DNA of 64,000 nucleotides from the NCBI GenBank assembly GCA_021108215.1, contig JAIORK010000055.1, positions 1-64,000 on the forward strand, read 5' to 3'. The notes below the pieces were generated by a model. It saw only the letters and a list, made by a program, of their open reading frames with translations. It searched no databases and was not told the DNA's origin. The position numbers and the translations under genes were made by a program. Shown here one piece after another: positions 25,822-33,366 of this stretch; position 1 is the stretch's first letter, and every line of letters starts with the position of its first letter. This DNA is from a bacterium. Its GTDB lineage: Bacteria > Oederibacteriota > JAAXVQ01 > JAUVAV01.

Positions 25822-26473
25822 GACAGCGCTTCCGGATCCATTTCATTTTTTTCATGACTTTTTCCCAGCTTTGCTCTATCACCTTCTCCAGCGGCTGATC
25901 CGCCTGAATAAGGCAAACACGGTTTGAATGCTTTTTCGCGATATCCCGGTAACCTTTGCGCACAGCTTTTAAAAAAGCCGAGGGTTGTGCTTCCATACGG
26001 TCATGCCCGGATTTGGCTTGAAATGCCCGCTTGAGTCCCTTTTCCAAAGGCAGATCATATAAAAGTGTAAGGTCCGGTTGAATGCCTCCGGTGACAAAAC
26101 GATTGGCCTGTTCAACAAAAGCAGCCGGTAATTTCCTTCCTCCGACCTGATAGGCCACTGTTGAATCATGAAAACGTTCACATAAAACAATCCGATTATT
26201 CAGTAATGCCGGTGCGATGACATCCGAAACATGCTGTGCCCTAGCTGCCAAAAAAAGCATCAATTCCGCTTTGGGAGTCGGCGGCACGCCTGATGTTTCT
26301 AATAATAATTTTCGTATTTTTTCTGCCAAGGGGTGCCCCCCTGGTTCACGGGTTTCCGTCACCTTAAAGCCGGCATCCCGCAGTCGCTTTGCCAATTGCT
26401 TAAATTGGGTACTCTTTCCAGACCCATCGGGTCCTTCCAGCGTTATAAAAAATCCACGCTTCTGCTTGACCAT
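25811..26473 (-). CDS. tmk: Thymidylate kinase
   Basis: Phosphorylates dTMP to dTDP. P-loop EGPDGSGKST (13-22), TREPGG, the ERFHDSTVAYQ (DR-type) segment and LLYDLPLEKGLKRA. The lid has basic residues consistent with type II. 220 residues. First gene of the tmk-holB-PSP1-metG-tatD/SAM-trpC-trpF run; the region upstream carries TTGATT-17-TTTTAT, a plausible but imperfect promoter. Confidence 0.95.
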   Translation of the reverse strand: MVKQKRGFFITLEGPDGSGKSTQFKQLAKRLRDAGFKVTETREPGGHPLAEKIRKLLLETSGVPPTPKAELMLFLAARAQHVSDVIAPALLNNRIVLCERFHDSTVAYQVGGRKLPAAFVEQANRFVTGGIQPDLTLLYDLPLEKGLKRAFQAKSGHDRMEAQPSAFLKAVRKGYRDIAKKHSNRVCLIQADQPLEKVIEQSWEKVMKKMKWIRKRCHAV

Positions 26474-26562
26474 ATATATATGAAACCTTTCAAAATGATA
26501 CTATTCACCGATTATGCTTTTCATAAAACACTATTTAAGATGCAAAATCAAGTACTTAATCA

Positions 26563-26611
26563 AAAAACAACCAGGCAGTTTTCCACAAGGCCTGTGGAAA
26601 ACTGCCTGGTT
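26563..26611 (-). terminator. Strong rho-independent terminator after nif3
   Basis: A perfect 19-bp stem, AACCAGGCAGTTTTCCACA (26569-26587) with its complement at 26593-26611, loop AGGCC, followed on the minus strand by GTTTTTTG. It lies 55 bp beyond the nif3 stop and isolates the tmk operon from it. Confidence 0.9.
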
Positions 26612-26665
26612 GCTATAAAAACAAATAAAATCATTTAAAAACAATAATAAAACATACTCACCTTT

Positions 26666-27424
26666 TCATAAACCTGTGGGAAAATCTAGAAAAAAGCACT
26701 TAATTTGAAATATTCTTTCTAAAAATCGCCCCAATTCACGCACACCCAAGGTCTCGGTTGCATAATGTCCGCCTGTGATAACCGTGATCTTATTTTCTTT
26801 GGCAATATGATAAACCTGATGAGCAATCTCGCCTGTAATATACGCATCATATCCAAAACATGCAGCCTCGGTTACCATATCGCCACCGCCACCGGAAATA
26901 ATCGCCACTTTATTAATTTCTTTTTTACCAAACCCAAAAACACGATGGTTCCCGCCTGTAATCTTACTTAAATGCTCTCCCAGTCGATCCTGACTGACCG
27001 GCCTGTCCAGCTTCCCGCCGATACCAATGGTAATGCCATGATAATTACCAAAAGGCTTTGTTTGCTTAAGGTTAAGCGTCTTTGCCAACAAAATATTATT
27101 CCCCAGTTTTGGGTGAAGATCCAATGGTAGATGGCTGGCATAGAGTCCGATATTATTTTCCAGCAAGTGCCGGACTTTATGGTAAAGCGGTCCACGCAAA
27201 CAACTCGCCTGCCCCCAAAAAAGTCCATGATGAACAATAAGCAAATTAGCTTTTTTTTCAGCAGCAGCTTGAATAGTGTCCCGGGTTGCATCAACTGCAA
27301 GCGCTACACGTCCAACGCGTCCTACCGCTTCAACCTGAAGGCCGTTGAGGGATTGATCTACAATAGTGTCCGTTTTCAATTCTTTATCCAGACGGGCTAC
27401 AACCTGCTGAAGGGTTGGCATCAT
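26666..27424 (-). CDS. Nif3-like dinuclear metal centre protein
   Basis: NIF3/YbgI/DUF34 family, often labelled GTP cyclohydrolase I type 2, true activity uncertain. The metal ligands are visible in LLIVHHGLFWG, ASHLPLDLHPKLGNN, TGEIAHQVYH and TGGHYATE. The frame is open to a TTG at 27454, but the ATG at 27424 (ATGATG, after AAGGTG) fits the family start better. Single gene between a strong terminator and a shared upstream motif (27468-27495). Confidence 0.9.
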   Translation of the reverse strand: MMPTLQQVVARLDKELKTDTIVDQSLNGLQVEAVGRVGRVALAVDATRDTIQAAAEKKANLLIVHHGLFWGQASCLRGPLYHKVRHLLENNIGLYASHLPLDLHPKLGNNILLAKTLNLKQTKPFGNYHGITIGIGGKLDRPVSQDRLGEHLSKITGGNHRVFGFGKKEINKVAIISGGGGDMVTEAACFGYDAYITGEIAHQVYHIAKENKITVITGGHYATETLGVRELGRFLERIFQIKCFFLDFPTGL

Positions 27425-27467
27425 GATCCATTCAACACCTTTGAGTTTATTCAAATTCCCTCAGAGT

Positions 27468-27495
27468 GGGGAATTCTCGGCGAACATATTAAAAA
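27468..27495 (-). promoter_or_regulatory. 28-bp motif shared with the lysA upstream region
   Basis: The minus strand begins TTTTTAATATGTTCGCCGAG and continues AATTCCCC; 25 of 28 positions match 9519-9546. It starts 44 bp upstream of the nif3 ATG, just after the stop of the preceding gene at 27509. Confidence 0.4.
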
Positions 27496-27508
27496 CTTTT
27501 TTAGCTGT

Positions 27509-28399
27509 TTACTTTGCGGATTCACTCCAATATCCGGTAATGTTTTCCATAATAAAAACCTTGTCCGGCTGCATAACCTCATCCTCACTTAAAATTTTCC
27601 ATTGAATCGGTTCCGGAAGTAACAGTGATTTAACCTCTGCATTTTTAATTTCAGTTTCAAACCGGCGGTCTACAATGACCAGTGAATCATCGGAATACCA
27701 AGCCGTGATGTCCCGCTCACTCCCACTCCACAACTCGATATTTTTTCTTTTGCCAAACAAATCATTCATCTGCGCGCTCACACCCTCGCGTGGTTCCGCG
27801 TGGACAACCGCCACTGTATTTTTTTTGCGCACAAGCTGAAAAAAATGAATATACGGAGAAAAATTAACATTGGCTTTATTTGCCGGAAAAGCATTGTACT
27901 CCCCGTATTTTCGGCTCCAAAGAACCGGCCATCCGGTATCCGCATACATTTTCAATACATAGCTGGCACGCTGCCCCGCCTGCATCACTTCAAACCGGTA
28001 TGTCATTTCAACAAATTTTTTCATTTTTTTGGCCGGATTTAAACGCGATCGGATAATCGTCCACTCAATAACATCAACCCGAAACCATGTTTTTCCACCA
28101 CCTGGATAGGGTTTTATTTTTGTTGGGAGTATTGACTGGACACGCTTATAGGGGATTAAATAAAATAAAGAAACGCCCCGGCCCCGCATATCCAACGGCG
28201 CTTGGGGAATTCTCCATGGTTTCGGGGGTAATTTAAGTGACTCTGGTCTGAAATCAGCCTGAAGCTGATCAGCGGGTTTTGTTGGACGGTCTTTTTTAAT
28301 CATGGGTGCAACATCTGCTGCCGGTACGGCAGCCTGTAAAGAGGAGAACCCCATCAAAACACATAGTGCGAATAGATATATTGTAAGAAATAAACGCAT
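27509..28399 (-). CDS. Secreted protein with acetoacetate-decarboxylase-like fold (tentative)
   Basis: Signal peptide MRLFLTIYLFALCVLMGFSS, cleavage near LQA. The second ATG of the GTG-ATG pair has GGAG 7 nt upstream. The mature part begins with a Pro/Lys-rich stretch; then PWRIPQAPLDMRGRGVSLFY with YKRVQSILP and WFRVDVIEWTIIRSRL resemble the opening of acetoacetate-decarboxylase-superfamily domains, while the late part (SLLLPEPIQWKIL) does not help. No catalytic lysine can be assigned with confidence. Export of such a domain would be unusual. Alternative: unknown periplasmic protein. Confidence 0.6.
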   Translation of the reverse strand: MRLFLTIYLFALCVLMGFSSLQAAVPAADVAPMIKKDRPTKPADQLQADFRPESLKLPPKPWRIPQAPLDMRGRGVSLFYLIPYKRVQSILPTKIKPYPGGGKTWFRVDVIEWTIIRSRLNPAKKMKKFVEMTYRFEVMQAGQRASYVLKMYADTGWPVLWSRKYGEYNAFPANKANVNFSPYIHFFQLVRKKNTVAVVHAEPREGVSAQMNDLFGKRKNIELWSGSERDITAWYSDDSLVIVDRRFETEIKNAEVKSLLLPEPIQWKILSEDEVMQPDKVFIMENITGYWSESAK

Positions 28400-28481
28400 C
28401 ACTATTCTCCCTGAAAAATAAGCTTTATTTTCATTTCCTATCTCTTTATACTATTAGCTTATCACATTTTTTCCCGAGATT

Positions 28482-30191
28482 CTAAAATAATCCAACCACC
28501 TTACCCTCGGAGGTAATATCAATCTGATTGCCTGCCGGCACAGAAGGCAAACCGGGCATGGTCCGCATATCACCCAACAGGGGATAGAGAAAACCCGCCC
28601 CCACGCTGGCTTGAATATCCCGCACCGGAATTCTAAAACCGCTTGGCCGCCCTTTGAGCTTCGGATCATGTGAGAGGGAAAGATGCGTTTTGGCCATACA
28701 CAGCGGCAGTTTGTCATAACCCAGGGTATTATAGAGCTCGATTTTTTTCTCAGCCGCAGGAAGATAATCCACACCCGATGCACCGTAAATTTGAACCGCA
28801 ATGGTTTCAATTTTCTCTTTTATCGATGCGTCCAGCGGATACAAAAATTTAAAATCACTTTTTTGATCAGCTGCCGCCACCACTGCTTCCGCCAATTCTC
28901 TGCCGCCCTCACCACCACGAGCATGAACATCGGACGGAACAGCCGCAGTGGCGCCGAATTGGAGGGCCTGTTTTTTCACCAGCTCAATTTCATGATCCGT
29001 ATCCGTCTGAAAACGGTTGAGCGCAACCACCACCGGTACCCCATGCAGTTTAACCGCATGGATATGCTGCTGCAAATTTTCACACCCTTTTATCAACGCC
29101 TCATCATTGGGCTTGGCCACAACTTCCGGATCAAGCGGCTTTCCCGGCCGAACAGAAAACGCATTGCCATGCATCTTCAATGCCCGGATCGTACAAGTCA
29201 AAATCACAGCATCCGGTTTCAAACCTGAATAGCGGCACTTAATATTCATAAATTTTTCACAGCCACAATCTGCACCAAAACCACTTTCCGTCACCACATA
29301 CTCACCCATACGCAACCCCAAGTGATCGGCAATAATCGAAGAATTACCCGGCGCAATATTTGCAAACGGTCCGGCATGCACCAGCACCGGAGTATGTTCC
29401 AGTGTTTGCATCAAGGTGGGCATGATGGCATCCTTCATAAGGACCGCCATGGCACCGGCACATTTCAAATCTTCAGCCGTGACTGCTTTGCCATCCCAAT
29501 TAGTCCCAATCACGATCTCACCCAGCCTTTTTCGCATATCCTGAAGATCACTGGCCAGTGCCAGAATCGCCATAACTTCCGAGGCGACGGCAATATCAAA
29601 TCCGGTTTCCCGCGGATAGCCGTTTTCTTTCCCTCCCAAACCAACAGTAATTTGACGCAAGGCCCGATCGGAAATATCAACAACCCGTTTCCAGGTAATG
29701 GAAAAAGGATTGATGTTGAGTTTATTGCCATGCAGGATGTGGGAATCAATATAAGCGGCCAAAAGATTATTGGCCATGGAAACAGCATGCAAATCACCGG
29801 TCAAATGAAGATTGAAATCTTCCATGGGGATGACCTGCGAGTACCCGCCGCCGGCAGCACCGCCTTTGATACCGAACACCGGACCCAGCGACGGTTGTCG
29901 GATACAGGTCACAACACTTTTGCCGATTTTTGCCAATGCCTGGGAGACGCCAATCGTCGTGACCGTCTTGCCCTCGCCCAAGGGTGTGGGTGTGATCGCC
30001 GTCACATCAATATACTTACCCAAGGGACGATCAGATAGCCGTGCAATGGCAGACAGACTCACTTTGGCTTTGTATTTACCATACTGTTCCAATTCATCCT
30101 CTAAAAGACCTGCCGCCCGGGCAATCTCAGTAATGGGTTTTAAAGGTGCGGACTGGGCAATATCCAAATCACTCATCATTTTTTTTGACAT
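28482..30191 (-). CDS. fhs: Formate-tetrahydrofolate ligase
   Basis: Makes 10-formyl-THF from formate and ATP, the entry of formate into one-carbon metabolism and the methyl branch of the Wood-Ljungdahl route. P-loop TPTPLGEGKT (67-76), RQPSLGPVFGIKGGAAGGGY and EDFNLHLTGDLHA are diagnostic. Start at ATG 30191 (GGGAGAAACGC upstream), 569 residues. folD, metF or acetyl-CoA synthase are not in the window, so acetogenesis cannot be claimed; supply of one-carbon units to PanB and MetH is the safe inference. Confidence 0.96.
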   Translation of the reverse strand: MSKKMMSDLDIAQSAPLKPITEIARAAGLLEDELEQYGKYKAKVSLSAIARLSDRPLGKYIDVTAITPTPLGEGKTVTTIGVSQALAKIGKSVVTCIRQPSLGPVFGIKGGAAGGGYSQVIPMEDFNLHLTGDLHAVSMANNLLAAYIDSHILHGNKLNINPFSITWKRVVDISDRALRQITVGLGGKENGYPRETGFDIAVASEVMAILALASDLQDMRKRLGEIVIGTNWDGKAVTAEDLKCAGAMAVLMKDAIMPTLMQTLEHTPVLVHAGPFANIAPGNSSIIADHLGLRMGEYVVTESGFGADCGCEKFMNIKCRYSGLKPDAVILTCTIRALKMHGNAFSVRPGKPLDPEVVAKPNDEALIKGCENLQQHIHAVKLHGVPVVVALNRFQTDTDHEIELVKKQALQFGATAAVPSDVHARGGEGGRELAEAVVAAADQKSDFKFLYPLDASIKEKIETIAVQIYGASGVDYLPAAEKKIELYNTLGYDKLPLCMAKTHLSLSHDPKLKGRPSGFRIPVRDIQASVGAGFLYPLLGDMRTMPGLPSVPAGNQIDITSEGKVVGLF

Positions 30192-30302
30192 GCGTTTCTC
30201 CCTTTTTCGCGCGATACCTATCATCAACCTATACTCAATTAACAAATCCTTCACTAAAAAACCAATGTACGATATTCCACATGCATTACTGTGTTGGCGG
30301 TA

Positions 30303-30340
30303 ATTAAAAAAACCGCGCCGATGATCACCAGCGCGGTTTT
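30303..30340 (-). terminator. Rho-independent terminator after the HEAT-repeat gene
   Basis: AAAACCGCGC/GCGCGGTTTT stem (30331-30340 with 30309-30318), 12-nt loop, followed on the minus strand by a T-run (TTTTTTTAATTA). It lies 13 bp past the stop of the HEAT gene and upstream of fhs. Confidence 0.88.
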
Positions 30341-30353
30341 AAATCATAGGCAC

Positions 30354-31829
30354 TCAATTTTTCCGTATATTATTTTTTTTCTTGGATTTCTTTTTAGCCG
30401 GCTTCGATTTAATTTGTTTTTTTTCTGCCGCCTTTTTTGCATCTTTCATCGCTTTTTCCGCTTTTTCCCGCTCAGCCTGCAATGCCTTCAGTGCTTTGCC
30501 GGGATCTTCGCCCTGCTGAATTTTGCGCAACAAATCTTCCGGCGGTACCGGCATGTCATTACGCATCATTTTAATCCCGGTTTTCCGCTGTGTCTCCATA
30601 CGTTTTAAAATGTTTTCAATATGCCGTTTAATCCACTGGCTTTTTTCCTCATCCATGGCTTTTTTTAATACTGCCTCAGCTTTTTCATTGCCGATGGCAT
30701 CCAATCCAGCCACAGCCGCCCACCGAACTCTCTCCGCAGGATCATAGATCAATTTTCCCAATTTGGCCACCGAGGTCGAAGTTTTCAAACGCCCCAGGGC
30801 ATTGGCCGCTTCTTCGCGGATGGATTCATCTTCATCGCCCGCCATCTGGTCCACAATTTTCATATCCTTCGCAGTGACCATTTCCGCCAATGCATGAGCA
30901 CCTGCCAAACGAACAACCTTGTCCTTCACTTTCAATAACGGTACCAGCGCCTTACGCGCATTCTCGGTCCCCAACCGCCCTAACGCCAAGGCTGCCTCGC
31001 GCTGCGTCGTGGATTCTTTATCCCCCATAGCTTTTATCAATACCGTTTCAGCCCGCAGATCATTAATACTTCCCAAGGCCATCACGGTGGTACGCCTTAC
31101 AAAAACATCCTTACTTTTTTCAAGCACCGCAATAAGATCGGGCACCGCTTTTTTCACTTTCATCCGGCCCAATGCCATGGCGGCATCGCCTTGAACCATC
31201 GGGACATCCTTTTTCAGGGCTACAATAATGGCATCAATCACTTCGGGAGAATCATATTTTGTCAGCACCCAGATTGCACGCCGACGCACCAAAACATCTT
31301 CGTCTTTTGTCCCTTTAAATAAATCGGTTAAAACCGCTTCCTGTTTAAAATTACCCAGCGCCAACATGGTCTGCTCTCTGACCAAAACCGAGGGGTCCCC
31401 CACAAAAGTCTTTATCTTTGGAAGATGATCCTTCGTGCCCAATTTCCCAAAGGTATACACCGCCGAGGCCCGAACCCGCTCGTCTTTATCCGCCAATAAC
31501 GGTTCTACTTTTTCAAGCTGTGCGGCATCACCCCACGCGCGCATGGAAATCAACGCGTTTTCCCGAACCCGGGCATCTTCATCACTTAAAGCCTTTAGTA
31601 ATTGCGGGATAACGGATTTATCTCCCACACCGCCCAAAGAGAGAACAGCCTCCCGGCGCTGCACGGGATCTTTGGCCACCAGCATGCGGGAATACTTACT
31701 GATCATCATCTTTCGTTTATTTTCCCAGGAACGGGGTGAGCGAAACTGAATCGAGGCGATAATGGCTGCGGCAGCGAGCGCCAGCACGGCCATTGTGATC
31801 CATATTATCTTGGTCTTCTGACTCGCCAT
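30354..31829 (-). CDS. Membrane-anchored HEAT-repeat protein
   Basis: One N-terminal membrane helix (IIWITMAVLALAAAAIIASI), then about ten to eleven HEAT/PBS-lyase-type repeats of about 31 residues with the pattern VRRxAxxALGxxGxxxAxPxL, from about residue 50 to 410, then a charged coiled-coil and a Lys-rich tail (KKKSKKKNNIRKN). Such proteins act as protein-binding scaffolds; partner unknown. AGGAGG 7 nt before the ATG. Followed by its own terminator; preceded by the BioD/DRTGG gene. Confidence 0.88.
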   Translation of the reverse strand: MASQKTKIIWITMAVLALAAAAIIASIQFRSPRSWENKRKMMISKYSRMLVAKDPVQRREAVLSLGGVGDKSVIPQLLKALSDEDARVRENALISMRAWGDAAQLEKVEPLLADKDERVRASAVYTFGKLGTKDHLPKIKTFVGDPSVLVREQTMLALGNFKQEAVLTDLFKGTKDEDVLVRRRAIWVLTKYDSPEVIDAIIVALKKDVPMVQGDAAMALGRMKVKKAVPDLIAVLEKSKDVFVRRTTVMALGSINDLRAETVLIKAMGDKESTTQREAALALGRLGTENARKALVPLLKVKDKVVRLAGAHALAEMVTAKDMKIVDQMAGDEDESIREEAANALGRLKTSTSVAKLGKLIYDPAERVRWAAVAGLDAIGNEKAEAVLKKAMDEEKSQWIKRHIENILKRMETQRKTGIKMMRNDMPVPPEDLLRKIQQGEDPGKALKALQAEREKAEKAMKDAKKAAEKKQIKSKPAKKKSKKKNNIRKN

Positions 31830-31951
31830 AAATGACCCTCCTTAAATAGCTGTCGATAACTGTATTTTTCTTTATATATATAGGTCAAAAAAAACAAGAT
31901 TGTAGATTATAGCATGGCTGGAAAAATCACGCACGAAAAAAATACGGCTTT

Positions 31952-33058
31952 CTATTTCCAGTCCGGATAAATTGCTTTAAAATCAAAGTGATCATGTACC
32001 AATTTGATGGCATGCTCGATTTTTGATGTTTCCTCAGGTGATATTTTTACCATCAGGTCATGAATCTGAGACGCAACTGTGTAGGTGTCTTTCGAACAGG
32101 TAATCACCGGAATTCGGGAGCGATAAATCAATTCCAAAATGGCCGGATGCGGAATGGTATGCCCGGTCAGAACAATTCCGGAAACCATGGCGATATCGGA
32201 ATTTTCCTCAGCCAGCGCCATACCGATGACAGCCAAAATAATATCTTCCCGGTCTCCCGGTGTAATAATAAGTGATCCGTTCTTAAAATAATCCAGCGCC
32301 TGATGCGCACTCATGGCCCCGACCAGATTGTGCTTAACCGGTGCGTCCAATGCCCGCTCATCAAGATCATGATTCACCAAATCGCCCTCAATCTCTTCCA
32401 TGACTTCTCTCACTGTTGGCGCTGATAAAACGTCGTCAAAGGGTATGACACCCAGTACCTTGATCCCCTTTTTTTCAAATCCTTTTATAACCAATTCCTG
32501 GACGCGTTCATATTTGTTAGTTTTAACTTTGTTGACCACAACACCCGCCAGCGGGACTCCGGCTTCTTTCAGCAAAACATAGTTTAGCGCAACTTCATCA
32601 ATCGGCCGGCCCACCCCGCCGGGTGCCACCATCACCACCGGTGTATCCAGCAGCTTGGCCACCCGGGCATTGGAAAGATCCAATACGGACCCGACACCCG
32701 CGTGTCCGGTGCCCTCCACAACGACAAAATCACGGTTCTGGCTGATACGCTGGTAGGCCGCTAAAATATTTTTCTCCAGCGCATCATTGCGACCATGCCG
32801 GATAAAATCAGCGGTAAAACCCTTTCCCACTCTCACCGGATTCATGTCCTGCAAAATTGCCCGGGTATGGAATACCCGCTCCATGAGCAGGGCATCTTCA
32901 TCCACCTCAGCGCCATCCGCTAAAATCGTACGCTGACCGACGGGTTTAATATATCCGACATTAAGATTTTTTCGATGGAGATTACCCATCAAACCTAAAG
33001 AAAGCAAGGTTTTCCCTACATTTTGTCTGGTTGCAGCAATAAATATTTTGCCGGTCAT
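31952..33058 (-). CDS. BioD-like ATPase with DRTGG domain
   Basis: The N-terminal half is a dethiobiotin-synthetase-like P-loop domain (RQNVGKT 11-17, VVEGTGHAGVG). A DRTGG domain follows (NLVGAMSAHQALDYF, ITPGDREDIILA). This is the same N-terminal architecture as long phosphate acetyltransferases, but the Pta catalytic domain is absent: the protein ends at 368 residues. Stand-alone proteins of this kind occur in many anaerobes and are thought to be regulatory or nucleotide-sensing; no function is proven. GGAAGGGACC precedes the ATG. Confidence 0.85.
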   Translation of the reverse strand: MTGKIFIAATRQNVGKTLLSLGLMGNLHRKNLNVGYIKPVGQRTILADGAEVDEDALLMERVFHTRAILQDMNPVRVGKGFTADFIRHGRNDALEKNILAAYQRISQNRDFVVVEGTGHAGVGSVLDLSNARVAKLLDTPVVMVAPGGVGRPIDEVALNYVLLKEAGVPLAGVVVNKVKTNKYERVQELVIKGFEKKGIKVLGVIPFDDVLSAPTVREVMEEIEGDLVNHDLDERALDAPVKHNLVGAMSAHQALDYFKNGSLIITPGDREDIILAVIGMALAEENSDIAMVSGIVLTGHTIPHPAILELIYRSRIPVITCSKDTYTVASQIHDLMVKISPEETSKIEHAIKLVHDHFDFKAIYPDWK

Positions 33059-33366
33059 GGTCCCTTCCTTTTAAAAAACTACTTAGTCGCTACTGAAAAA
33101 GTCAAATTAAAACTCATTTCATGATGAAGCCTGGTCAAACGATTGAGCAAGTACGCTGCCGGGATTCGGATGATACGATGATACCTCACCTTCGTGTCCG
33201 CTATTTTACTGTCTATCCTCATCCCCGTTCCGTGCTTTGTCCTTTGGCAGCTCACGCGATCAATCGTTTGACCAGGCGATAGCGTAATTTTTGTATTTTC
33301 ATACGCACAGGTCTTTTTTACTGTTTCTTCAGTATTCCCAACACTTTTCGTGTTTTTCAGGATCGA
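33059..33366. other. Intergenic region downstream of metH
   Basis: Gene-free spacer between metH and the BioD/DRTGG gene, mostly occupied by the inverted-repeat element at 33129-33277. Small hairpins (AACAC/GTGTT and ACTG/CAGT) follow metH on the minus strand, but no T-run makes them convincing terminators. Confidence 0.6.
33129..33277. repeat. 149-bp inverted-repeat element
   Basis: Arms 33129-33160 and 33246-33277: GCCTGGTCAAACGATTGA is perfectly inverted (18 bp), and the match resumes at GCTGCC, giving 32-bp arms with a diverged central part. Interior about 85 bp, non-coding. Same size class as the elements at 5276, 5498 and 45424, different sequence. Confidence 0.7.

Noticed and set aside
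29322-30038. 238-codon plus-strand frame inside fhs
   Set aside because: Antisense shadow of formate-THF ligase with no ribosome site.
31952-33058. Phosphate acetyltransferase
   Set aside because: The N-terminal BioD-like and DRTGG domains match those of long Pta proteins, but the catalytic Pta domain is missing.
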